This document shows, piece by piece, positions 56,930 through 64,000 of a stretch of DNA of 64,000 bases. The notes under the pieces are model-generated. The model saw only the letters and a program-made list of their open reading frames with translations, ran no database searches and had not been told where the DNA came from. Source of the DNA: Polyangiaceae bacterium (GTDB lineage: Bacteria; Myxococcota_A; Polyangia; Polyangiales; Polyangiaceae); assembly GCA_025936115.1 (NCBI GenBank), contig JAICTZ010000001.1, positions 62,001 through 126,000 of the forward strand, given 5' to 3'. The translations under genes and the position numbers were made by a program. The first letter of the stretch is position 1, and each line of letters opens with the position of its first letter.

Positions 56930-59376
56930 CTCTCGCCGGTCTCGACCGCGGGGTGCGACAAAGGGGCGAGCCCGGCGCCGGCTCTCGGCTGCGCCACGAG
57001 CGCATCGAGCACGGCCTCCAGGTCCGCGACCTTCAAGGGCTTCGTGAGATAGCGATAGAAACCGGCCTCCTCGCCGCGGCGACGGTCGCGCTCGGTCGCC
57101 GCGGCGGTCACGGCGATGACGGGGACCGCTGCAGTTTCGGGCTGCTCGCGCAGGATGCGCAGCGCCGAGAGGCCGTCCATGCCGGGCAGGTTGATGTCCA
57201 AGATGATCACGCGCGGGCGCCTCGCTCGCGCGATCGCCACGCCCTCTTCCGCCGTGTGAGCGACCACGAGCTCGAGGTTTTCGAACGTGCCCAGCAAGTG
57301 CTCCATGAACGTGACGTTCGCAGGGTCGTCCTCCACGTAGACGACGAGGGCGTGCCCCTGCTCTCCTAGTCGTCCGACCACCTCGTGGAAGCTCGGGGGG
57401 ATTGGCGAGCCGACTCGCGACGCATGGGCCGGCACTTCCACCCAAAACTCCGAGCCTTCTCCGTGCCGGCTGCGAAAGCCGACCTCACCTTGCATCAGCT
57501 CCGCCAAGCGTTTGGTGATCGCAAGGCCGATGCCCGTGCCTTCGATGGGTCCTGCTTCCTGACCCGCGCGTTGAAACGGTTGAAAAAGAAGGCTCTGCTT
57601 GTTTGCGGGGATGCCGACGCCCGTGTCGCATACGGTCACGCGCACTCGGCCCGCGCTCGGAGCCGAAACGACGAAGGTCGCCTTTCCGCCGGGCCGGTTG
57701 TACTTGATGGCGTTCGAGCCGAAGTTCATCACGATTTGCGCGAAGCGCGTGCGATCGACGGCAATCATGGGCAGGTCCGCGGCCGTCACGGAGAGCTCGA
57801 GCTTCACGCCGGCTTTTTCAGCAGCGGGCCCGAGCGTGGTTCGTGTCTCTTCGAGCACCCCGAGCGCATCGACCGGCTCCGTCGAAATCGAGAGCCCGCC
57901 GGCTTCGATGCGCGAGAGGTCCAAAATGTCGTCGATCAAGCGCAGCAGGTGCTCACCGCCCTTGAGGATTTGAGCGACCCTCTCGCGGTGTCTCGGCGTG
58001 AGCGGCTCCTTCTTGTCACGCTCGAGCAGCTGGGAAAATCCGAGGATCGCGTTGAGCGGGGTGCGAAGCTCGTGGCTCATCGAAGAGAGAAACTCGCTCT
58101 TGGCCCGGTTTGCCGTTTCCGCGGCGGCACGCGCGTCACGCAGCTCGGCCGTGAGGCGCGCGTCGTCGGTCAAATCCCAGATCGTCTTGACGACGCCGCC
58201 TTCGGGCGTCGGGCGATCGATGACGCGCAGCGTCCGACCGTCGCGCGTGCGCACGTCGAACTCCACCTTCGTCGCGCGGCGTCCAGAAAGACGTTCCGCA
58301 CGAAACCGAGTTCGTTGCGCGCCGTCCGCGAAATCGAGCTCGGGCAGCCACGCGTCGAGGATCTCTTCGTAACGGCGCCCGACGAGCGCTCCGTGTAGCG
58401 CCCCGGCCAATAGGCGCCGGTACACGCTGTTGCAAAGCACGAGTCGGTCCCGGTCGTCGAACAGCGCAAACGCGTCCTGGATGGACTCGACGGCACTCGC
58501 GAGCCGTGCGGCGCTCAAGCTAGCCTCGAGCGTTAACCGCTTTCGCTCGGTGATGTCTCGAATGGCGGCCGTGACGGAGAGTCGCCCGTCGATGGTGAGA
58601 GGACTCAAGCTCACTTCGATCGCGACCTCGCTGCCGTCCTTGCGCCGGCCGAAGAGCTCGAGACCCGAGCCCATCGTCCGCGTCGTGGGCTTGTCGAAGT
58701 AGCGACGCACGTGCAGGAGATGCGCGGCGCGGAAAGCGTCGGGGATCAGCACTGCCACCGGCTGTCCCAGGAGCTCGGTACGACCATAGCCGAACACCAT
58801 CTCGACTTGCTTATTGGCAAAGCGGATCTTCGCCTCCGTGTCCACCACGACCATCGCGTCGGGCGCAGCGTTGAGCACCTGGCCAAGGTGTTCTTCTCCG
58901 CGAATCGAGAGCTCCCGGATCGTCTCGTCGAGCTCGTGACCACGGCGCTCGAGCCGCACGAGGTGCGTCACGTCCTCGACCTGATGAACGATGAATGCGA
59001 CCTCGCCATCGGCGCCGAAGACGGGCGAATTCACCGGGCTCCAGTGCCGCTCCTCGAACCCGCCGCCCTCCGACTCGGGGCGCCGGATGTCGTACTTCTG
59101 GACGGCCATCGTGTCGGGCCGTCCGTCGCGCAGCACCCGCTCGAGTGAACTCCTGAGGTTTCGAACACCGTTCGCCTCGGGATCGTCGGGGTTGTCAGGA
59201 AACGCATCGAAGAGTCCGTGCCCGAGCAGTCCCTCTCGAGTCGTGAGCGTCGCGCGCAAGTAGGCGTCGCTCACGGCCACGATGATGAGATCGGGAGTCA
59301 GAACGAGGTAGCAGCCGGGGGCAGCCTCGAAGAGTCTCCGAAAGTCAGGCGCTGGCGTGGATTTGAGGGAGCTCAT
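56926..59376 (-). CDS. hybrid sensor histidine kinase with three PAS domains and a receiver
   Basis: An 816-residue cytosolic sensor kinase from ATG 59376; there is no membrane segment. Domains in order are PAS (about 12-140), PAS (about 163-280), a PAS-7-type PAS (about 295-405), HisKA with H435 (SSMSHELRTPLNA), and HATPase with the N box near 551-559 (NFGSNAIKY), DTGVGIP (584-590) and GTGIGLAI (613-620). A receiver domain closes the protein (676-795) with D727 in LDINLPGMDG. It receives an unknown signal (redox, ligand or light) and relays phosphate to its own receiver. The sigma-54 regulator at 62042 is a possible downstream partner, but no pairing is proved. Confidence 0.93.
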   Translation of the reverse strand: MSSLKSTPAPDFRRLFEAAPGCYLVLTPDLIIVAVSDAYLRATLTTREGLLGHGLFDAFPDNPDDPEANGVRNLRSSLERVLRDGRPDTMAVQKYDIRRPESEGGGFEERHWSPVNSPVFGADGEVAFIVHQVEDVTHLVRLERRGHELDETIRELSIRGEEHLGQVLNAAPDAMVVVDTEAKIRFANKQVEMVFGYGRTELLGQPVAVLIPDAFRAAHLLHVRRYFDKPTTRTMGSGLELFGRRKDGSEVAIEVSLSPLTIDGRLSVTAAIRDITERKRLTLEASLSAARLASAVESIQDAFALFDDRDRLVLCNSVYRRLLAGALHGALVGRRYEEILDAWLPELDFADGAQRTRFRAERLSGRRATKVEFDVRTRDGRTLRVIDRPTPEGGVVKTIWDLTDDARLTAELRDARAAAETANRAKSEFLSSMSHELRTPLNAILGFSQLLERDKKEPLTPRHRERVAQILKGGEHLLRLIDDILDLSRIEAGGLSISTEPVDALGVLEETRTTLGPAAEKAGVKLELSVTAADLPMIAVDRTRFAQIVMNFGSNAIKYNRPGGKATFVVSAPSAGRVRVTVCDTGVGIPANKQSLLFQPFQRAGQEAGPIEGTGIGLAITKRLAELMQGEVGFRSRHGEGSEFWVEVPAHASRVGSPIPPSFHEVVGRLGEQGHALVVYVEDDPANVTFMEHLLGTFENLELVVAHTAEEGVAIARARRPRVIILDINLPGMDGLSALRILREQPETAAVPVIAVTAAATERDRRRGEEAGFYRYLTKPLKVADLEAVLDALVAQPRAGAGLAPLSHPAVETGES

Positions 59377-59539
59377 GAGGGCGCCTCGTTGCCGGGGCAG
59401 GACGCTACGCCGGTTCCTGGCGGGGCGCCGCCATGTGAAAAATATCCGTGGATTTCCAGTATTAGCCCTCCACCCCAGCCTCGCGGCAACCGTCGACACG
59501 CAAATTTTTCGCGAAATCCAGCTGGAGTAGGCTCCGCGC

Positions 59540-59983
59540 ATGCCCATCTGGCGCGACTCCGTTCCACTCGAGGTCTTGCAGCAGCGCAGTCAGAGCACCC
59601 TCGTTTCGCACTTGGGCATCGAGTTCATCGAGGTGGGCGACGACTACCTCAAGGCCAGGATGCCCGTCGACGCGCGCACGCACCAGCCGGCTCGAATGCT
59701 TCATGGTGGCGCGTCCGTCGCGCTTGCGGAAACGCTCGCCTCGTGGGCGGCCACGTTCGTGGTGGACCGAGAGAAGAACCACTGCGTGGGTCTCGAGATC
59801 AACGCCAACCACGTGCGCGCGATTGGATCCGGCTGGGTCATCGGAACGGCCCGACCCCTTCATCTCGGCCGCTCGACGCAGATCTGGGAAGTGCGCATCA
59901 CGGACGAGTCGGACCGGCTCGTCTGCATCTCACGCGTGACGATGGCCGTGCTCGCGACGGCGAACCGCTACGGTAACCCGTAG
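59540..59983 (+). CDS. PaaI/MenI-type hotdog thioesterase
   Basis: A 147-residue hotdog-fold thioesterase. Conserved blocks are HLGIEFIEVGDDYLKARMPVD, RMLHGGASVALAETLAS (with the histidine and catalytic acid of the PaaI family) and VGLEINANHVRAIGSGWVIGTARPLHLGRSTQIWEVRI. Members hydrolyse aryl- or acyl-CoA thioesters (MenI, EntH, PaaI). It diverges from the histidine kinase gene. The substrate is not known. Confidence 0.87.
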   Translation: MPIWRDSVPLEVLQQRSQSTLVSHLGIEFIEVGDDYLKARMPVDARTHQPARMLHGGASVALAETLASWAATFVVDREKNHCVGLEINANHVRAIGSGWVIGTARPLHLGRSTQIWEVRITDESDRLVCISRVTMAVLATANRYGNP

Positions 59984-60163
59984 TTACGGAGCAAACTCCG
60001 CGCGCCCCGGTACTCGCGCGAAATCTGCGCTTCTCCGCTGGCGAGTCGCGCGATTTGCCGGCGCCGTTCGAATCCCAGCGAGAAGCCGCGCCACGAGAGG
60101 GCTGCGACCGAGGCACGTGTCTTGCTGAGGTTGGCTTCCGGAAGCCAGTTGCGAGGTGTTGCC

Positions 60164-61231
60164 ATGGACATGATGAGAGCGGCGGTATTCGTCGAGAAGG
60201 GCAAGCTCGAACTACGCGAGGTGCCGAAACCGACACCGGGGCCAGGCGAGGCGCTGATGAAGGTCACGCTCACGACGATCTGCGGCACCGACGTCCACAT
60301 CTTGAAGGGGGAATATCCCGTCAAAGCTGGGCTCACCATCGGGCACGAGCCAGTGGGACGCATCGAAGCGCTCGGCCCCGGCGTCAGAGGCTTCGCGGTC
60401 GGAGACCGCGTCATCGTCGGCGCGATCACGCCGTGCGGGCAGTGCAGAGCTTGTCTCTCGGGTGACGGCGCGCAGTGCAGTCACGGCGCAGACGGTTTCG
60501 AAGCGATGGGCGGTTGGCGCTTCGGCAACACGATCAACGGCTGTCAGGCCGAGTACGTGCTCGTGCCGGACGCGCAGGCGAACCTCGCGAAGATCCCGGA
60601 CGGCTTGGCGGACGAAGACGTCATTCTGTGCCCGGACATCATGTCGACCGGATTCTCAGCGGTCGAGAGCGGCGGCGTCCGCATCGGCGATTCGGTCGTC
60701 GTGTTCGCTCAGGGACCGATTGGGCTCTCGGCCACGGCGGGCGCGCGCATCGCCGGCGCCACGCTGATCATCGCGGTAGACAGCGTCTCGCGCCGGCTCG
60801 AGCAAGCCAAGCGCATGGGCGCCGACGTCGTCTTGAATTTCAAGGAGCAGGACGTCGTCCAGGAAATCAAGCGGCTCACCGGCGACGGCGCCGACGTGGC
60901 CATCGAGGCGCTCGGTACGCAGCCGACGTTCGAGTCGTGCTTGCGCAGCGTGCGTCCCGGCGGCGTCGTTTCGAGCCTCGGCGTCTATTCGGGGCACCTC
61001 AACGTTCCGCTCGACGCGTTCGCCGCGGGCCTCGGGGATCACACGATCGTGACGACGCTCTGCCCCGGCGGCAAGGAGCGCATGCGGCGCCTCATGAGCG
61101 TGATCGCCGCCAAGCGCGCGCCCTTCCGCGAGCTCGTGACCCACTCGTTCCCGCTCTCCGAGATCGAGGCCGCCTATGACCTGTTCGCTCACCAGCGCGA
61201 CGGCGTCATGAAGGTCGCGATTCGGCCCTGA
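60164..61231 (+). CDS. TBADH-like zinc-dependent alcohol dehydrogenase
   Basis: A 355-residue medium-chain dehydrogenase. Catalytic zinc ligands are C40, H61 and E62, and a third candidate is the Asp in CPDIMSTGF, as in Thermoanaerobacter/Clostridium secondary-alcohol dehydrogenases. Four cysteines for structural zinc are at C91, C94, C97 and C105. The nucleotide-binding Rossmann fold shows GPIGLSATAGA. The ATG at 60164 follows a GAGG; ATGs at 60170 and 60173 are alternatives. It would oxidise or reduce secondary alcohols, aldehydes or short ketones with NAD(P), fitting the stress and fermentative neighbourhood. Confidence 0.9.
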   Translation: MDMMRAAVFVEKGKLELREVPKPTPGPGEALMKVTLTTICGTDVHILKGEYPVKAGLTIGHEPVGRIEALGPGVRGFAVGDRVIVGAITPCGQCRACLSGDGAQCSHGADGFEAMGGWRFGNTINGCQAEYVLVPDAQANLAKIPDGLADEDVILCPDIMSTGFSAVESGGVRIGDSVVVFAQGPIGLSATAGARIAGATLIIAVDSVSRRLEQAKRMGADVVLNFKEQDVVQEIKRLTGDGADVAIEALGTQPTFESCLRSVRPGGVVSSLGVYSGHLNVPLDAFAAGLGDHTIVTTLCPGGKERMRRLMSVIAAKRAPFRELVTHSFPLSEIEAAYDLFAHQRDGVMKVAIRP

Positions 61232-61261
61232 GTACGCGCTCTTGCCAGCAGAAAGACGACC

Positions 61262-61663
61262 ATGACACACAAGGAATTAGTGATTGCGGATCGCATGACC
61301 AAGACTCCGCACTTGATCGGAGCCGAGCAGTCACTCAAGACCGCACACGCTCTGATGCGCGAATACCACGTGCGGCACCTACCGGTGCTCCACGGCGGCA
61401 AGCTGCTCGGCATGGTTTCGGAGCGCGATCTACACCTCGTCGAAACGCTTCACGACGTCGATCCCGCCCACGTACGGGTCGAGGAGGCGATGACGCAGGA
61501 CGTCTACACGGTCACGCCGAAGACGCCGCTCAAGACGGTGGTGCAAGAGATGGCCACGCGCAAGCTCGGCTCCGCCGTGGTGATCGACGGGACCAAGGTG
61601 GTCGGCGTCTTCACCACCATCGACGCGCTCGAGACGTTGATGGAAATGCTGTCCGCGCAGTGA
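61262..61663 (+). CDS. two-CBS-domain protein
   Basis: A 133-residue Bateman protein with two CBS domains: TPHLIGAEQSLKTAHALMREYHVRHLPVLHGGKLLGMVSERDL (about 14-56) and VYTVTPKTPLKTVVQEMATRKLGSAVVIDGTKVVGVFTTIDAL (about 81-123). Such single-module proteins resemble the hypoxia and stress protein Rv2626c of Mycobacterium tuberculosis. A nucleotide-sensing role is likely. It follows the alcohol dehydrogenase by 30 bases, and a truncated CBS gene follows by 10 bases, so the three may be one operon. Confidence 0.88.
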   Translation: MTHKELVIADRMTKTPHLIGAEQSLKTAHALMREYHVRHLPVLHGGKLLGMVSERDLHLVETLHDVDPAHVRVEEAMTQDVYTVTPKTPLKTVVQEMATRKLGSAVVIDGTKVVGVFTTIDALETLMEMLSAQ

Positions 61664-61673
61664 GGAAACGACG

Positions 61674-61877
61674 ATGACGGAAGCGACGCTGCGCGTCCGT
61701 GACGTGATGAGCAAGGACGTGGCAACCATCGAGCGGAACGAGACGCTCATGGTCGCCGACGACGTGATGCGCCTCGGCCGCATTCGGCACCTGCCGGTCG
61801 TGGATGCGGACGGGGCCCTCGCAGGGATCGCGGCCACTAGCGCCGCGGACGGGGCTCCGACGCAAATATTGCGTTAG
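61674..61877 (+). CDS. truncated single-CBS protein
   Basis: A 67-residue polypeptide holding one near-complete CBS motif (RVRDVMSKDVATIERNETLMVADDVMRLGRIRHLPVVDADGALAG in pattern) and ending shortly afterwards with IAATSAADGAPTQILR. CBS domains act as pairs of about 120 residues, so this probably lost its second half, where the family has VSQRDL instead of IAATS. It starts with ATG ten bases after the previous CBS gene. It may be a pseudogene or a minimal regulatory peptide. Confidence 0.6.
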   Translation: MTEATLRVRDVMSKDVATIERNETLMVADDVMRLGRIRHLPVVDADGALAGIAATSAADGAPTQILR

Positions 61878-61978
61878 CCTCGATCGGCCCCCGGAATCGG
61901 CGCATAATTTGCGCACTCTTCGGAACCGCGCGGTGGACGCTAAGCAAATTCCTCAATGATTTCGCAGGCGGATCAGTG

Positions 61979-61994
61979 TGGCACGCTTGTCGCT
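61979..61994 (+). promoter_or_regulatory. candidate sigma-54 promoter before the NtrC-type regulator
   Basis: The sequence TGGCACGCTTGTCGCT contains the GG and GC dinucleotides separated by exactly ten bases. It matches the sigma-54 consensus TGGCAC-N5-TTGC with one mismatch in the -12 element. It lies 48 bases upstream of the ATG of the sigma-54 activator. This suggests positive autoregulation. Confidence 0.5.
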
Positions 61995-62041
61995 TAGGGC
62001 ACGACCAGAGGCGCACGTGCCTCGAACCTTTTCGGAGCGCC

Positions 62042-63451
62042 ATGAGCAAAGCAAAGATCCTGGTCGTCGATGATGAGCCCGCGGCCCGCACCGCACTGGC
62101 GGAAGTGCTCCGTCAGGAAGACTACGAGGTCGAGACAGCCGGGGACGGCTTCAAAGCACTCGGCCGGATGGAAGAGTTCGCGCCTGATCTGATCCTGACC
62201 GACCTGAACATGCCGGGTATCGACGGCGTCGAGCTCCTGCGCAAGGTCAAGGAAGGGAACGCCGAGCTGCCGGTCGTGCTCATGACGGCCTTCGGGGGCG
62301 TCGAACCGGCCGTGCGCGCCATGCGCGAAGGCGCCGAGGATTATCTCACCAAGCCGCTCAACACCGACGAGCTCATGCTGGTGCTCGCGCGCACCCTGGA
62401 GCACTCGCGGCTCCGTCGCGAAACGTCAGTGCTCCGGAGCCGACTCGAAGAGCGGTACTCGTTCGACAACATCGTCGGGTCGTCGCCCGAGATGCAGCGC
62501 TTGTTCAAGGCGGTGGCTCAGATTGCTCCGAGTCGCGCGACCGTGCTCGTGACGGGCGAGTCCGGCACCGGCAAGGAGCTCGTCGCCGCCGCGATTCACC
62601 ATCACTCGCCGCGCGCGTCCGGGCCGTTCGTGAAGCTCCATTGCGCCGCCCTCGCGGAGAGCCTGCTCGAAAGCGAGCTCTTCGGGCACGAACGCGGGGC
62701 GTTCACGGGTGCCGACCGCCGGCGCGAGGGACGCTTCGAGCAGGCAAACGGCGGCACGTTGTTTCTCGATGAAATCGGCGAAATTTCGCCGAGCACGCAG
62801 GTCAAACTGCTGCGCGTGCTGCAGGAGCGGGAATTCGAGCGCGTGGGCGGCACCCAGACGCTGCACGTGGACGTGCGCGTGATCGTGGCCACGAACCGTG
62901 ACCTCAAGGAGATGGTCGCCGCCGGTAAATTTCGCGAAGACCTCTACTATCGGCTCAACGTGATCAACCTGACGCTGCCTTCGCTCCGGCAGCGCCAGTC
63001 CGACGTGCCGGCCCTCGCGAGGCACTTTCTCAAACGCTACGCCGCCGAAAACGAGAAGAACGTCACCGCCTTCAGCGACGAAGCGCTCGCGCAAATCGCC
63101 AGCTACCCCTGGCCGGGCAACGTGCGCGAGCTCGAAAATGTGATCGAGCGCGCCGTGGTGCTCGCCGACGGCGAAGTGATCGAGGTTCGGCATTTGCCTC
63201 CCGAGCTCGCCGCGGCCTCACGCCGCGGGGGCCCTCCGGCCATTCCGGGTGCGACCCTCGAGGAGCTCGAGCGCTTCGCTATCCTGAAAACGATGGAGTC
63301 CGTCGGTGGTTCGACCAGCAAAGCGGCGGAAGTACTCGGCATCAGCGTGCGCAAGATCCAGTACAAGCTGCAGGAATACAGTAACGCGCAGAAGAGCCAG
63401 ACTCCGTCCGTCGCGCCGCGCGAGGAGTCGGACCCGTCAACGCAGAACTGA
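62042..63451 (+). CDS. NtrC-family sigma-54-dependent response regulator
   Basis: A 469-residue enhancer-binding protein. The receiver domain (1-125) has D10, D11, the phosphoacceptor D54 (ILTDLNMPG) and a conserved lysine (LTKPL). The AAA+ domain (about 140-375) has GESGTGKE, GAFTGA (219-224), which contacts sigma-54, and GGTLFLDEIGE. The C-terminus has a Fis-type helix-turn-helix (SKAAEVLGISVRKIQYKL). It would activate sigma-54 promoters after phosphorylation by a histidine kinase; the hybrid kinase 2.7 kb upstream is a candidate. The ATG at 62042 is preceded by a sigma-54-like promoter. Confidence 0.95.
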   Translation: MSKAKILVVDDEPAARTALAEVLRQEDYEVETAGDGFKALGRMEEFAPDLILTDLNMPGIDGVELLRKVKEGNAELPVVLMTAFGGVEPAVRAMREGAEDYLTKPLNTDELMLVLARTLEHSRLRRETSVLRSRLEERYSFDNIVGSSPEMQRLFKAVAQIAPSRATVLVTGESGTGKELVAAAIHHHSPRASGPFVKLHCAALAESLLESELFGHERGAFTGADRRREGRFEQANGGTLFLDEIGEISPSTQVKLLRVLQEREFERVGGTQTLHVDVRVIVATNRDLKEMVAAGKFREDLYYRLNVINLTLPSLRQRQSDVPALARHFLKRYAAENEKNVTAFSDEALAQIASYPWPGNVRELENVIERAVVLADGEVIEVRHLPPELAAASRRGGPPAIPGATLEELERFAILKTMESVGGSTSKAAEVLGISVRKIQYKLQEYSNAQKSQTPSVAPREESDPSTQN

Positions 63452-63462
63452 GCTCACGCGGC

Positions 63463-63674
63463 TCACTCGTAGCGGAGCGCTTCGATCGGGTCGAGGCGCC
63501 ACTTGTTTCGCCGTTGCGGCCCTTTGACCGAGCTCGCGAACGCCCAGCAACAAGGCACCCAGGCGCTCACCGCCGACGGCACCGGCATCATGAACATCAT
63601 GCTCGCCGCCATCTCGGCCGTCGATGGGCGAGACGATCGGCTTCCTCGAGAAGCGTAGCGGCAGCGGTGGTCAT
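63463..63674. other. scraps of MacB-type ABC permease on both strands
   Basis: On the minus strand, the codons just before a TGA at 63463-63465 read KWRLDPIEALRYE, the usual C-terminus of MacB/FtsX-type permeases. About 100 bases away on the plus strand, GIMNIMLAAIS (63584-63616) is the conserved membrane-segment motif of the same family. The pieces have opposite orientation and no open frame joins them. A 24-codon minus-strand frame with an ATG overlapping the universal-stress stop ends at 63600. The region is probably rearranged debris. Confidence 0.5.
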
Positions 63675-64000
63675 GGCAGCGCCTCGTCCTCGGGCGGGAC
63701 CGTCAAGACCGGGACCGGTGCGAGGCGCACGAGCTTCTCGGCGACGCTTCCGAGCAGCATGTGACGCAGGCCGGTGCGACCGTGCGTTCCGACGACGAGG
63801 AGCTGGTGCTTGCCTTCGTTTAAGGCTTTGAGCACCGTGGCCGCCGGGTTGCCCGCAAGGAGGCGCGTCGAGAGCTTGAGGCTCGCGGGCACGCTGAGCT
63901 TGGCCATGAACTCTGCCATTTCCGACTGGGCGTTCTCGCGGATGAGCTCGACCAGCGAGCGCGCGTCATTGCCGTGGCCGACCTGAATGGCCTCCGAGAC
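63671..64000 (-). CDS. universal stress protein, C-terminal part (runs off the window)
   Basis: At least 110 residues of a universal stress protein; its 5' end lies beyond the right edge. The C-terminal ATP-binding signature is present: VVGTHGRTGLRHMLLGSVAEKLVRLAPVPVLTV, with the G-x2-G-x9-G-S pattern of ATP-binding members. It would help survival in stress or starvation. Its stop overlaps the ATG of a short frame at 63600-63674. It belongs to the CBS, dehydrogenase and sensor-kinase stress neighbourhood. Confidence 0.9.
   Translation of the reverse strand, partial: VSEAIQVGHGNDARSLVELIRENAQSEMAEFMAKLSVPASLKLSTRLLAGNPAATVLKALNEGKHQLLVVGTHGRTGLRHMLLGSVAEKLVRLAPVPVLTVPPEDEALP

Noticed and set aside
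60050..60085. A TTCGAAT-containing stretch resembling a tRNA T-arm.
   Set aside because: The flanking bases do not form a T-stem and no acceptor, D or anticodon arm is present nearby.
59968..60165. A 65-codon minus-strand frame in the gap before the alcohol dehydrogenase gene.
   Set aside because: It overlaps both neighbouring genes, its ATG coincides with theirs, third positions are mixed and no family is recognisable. It could be a relic, but support is too weak.

Overview
The window looks like chromosome of a myxobacterium (Myxococcota, most like the Polyangiales/Sorangium side). This is an inference from strongly G/C-ending codons, the density of secreted lipoproteins with long Gly/Ser/Ala/Thr linkers behind the lipobox, three ECF sigma factors of types common in myxobacteria, MopE-like metal-binding repeats, and DUF1592/DUF1552 and DUF2252 genes. 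No rRNA, tRNA, CRISPR array, insertion sequence or prophage was recognised. About 65 genes are intact or nearly so, and several loci are clearly broken.

Layout. 0-5 kb: a small lipoprotein, then an overlapping operon of a 5'-nucleotidase lipoprotein, a secreted lipoprotein and a FadL-type porin. 5-12 kb: Cys-rich and propeller-like lipoproteins, an ECF41 sigma factor coupled to an NAD(P)-binding epimerase-like gene, a CorE-like (ECF44) sigma factor facing a 50-residue metallothionein, and a DUF2252 protein. 12-16 kb: a broken membrane-protein gene and a DUF1592/DUF1552 secreted pair. 16-21 kb: a GST, a vapBC module, a VOC protein, small lipoproteins, and a damaged Sel1 locus. 21-26.6 kb: a radical SAM/SPASM enzyme translationally coupled to a zinc-ribbon/Gly-rich protein with YG(G/A)PP repeats, then three lipoproteins including a von Willebrand factor A protein. 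26.6-31 kb: an operon of envelope protein, ECF sigma factor, membrane/TPR-like protein and a haem-motif beta-propeller lipoprotein.

31-44.7 kb is mostly cytosolic housekeeping and stress genes: a DnaJ-type zinc-finger protein, an RRM protein, a GH30 glycosidase with a perfect-period linker repeat, a second GST, a DEAD-box helicase with a DbpA-type tail, an isochorismatase-like hydrolase, DUF72, an SDR, a large catalase followed by a ferritin-like protein, and two STAS-like proteins. 44.9-48.6 kb is a compact four-gene biosynthetic operon (type III polyketide synthase, ICMT-type methyltransferase, FAD oxidoreductase, UbiA prenyltransferase) that probably makes a prenylated, methylated phenolic or quinone-like lipid. 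48.6-54.3 kb holds a clan-A glycoside hydrolase, an exporter-type ABC transporter, a flippase-like protein and a glycosyltransferase.

54.2-64 kb is a stress and energy-limitation neighbourhood with many relics: a truncated GyrI-like gene, a decayed phosphoketolase fragment, a hemerythrin-like protein, a universal-stress relic, CBS-domain proteins, a hybrid histidine kinase, a thioesterase, a TBADH-like zinc alcohol dehydrogenase, a sigma-54 activator with a sigma-54-type promoter candidate upstream, scraps of ABC permease and a universal stress protein running off the right edge. The most interesting candidate system is the radical SAM/YGxPP pair; the type III PKS operon and the CorE-like sigma/metallothionein pair come next.
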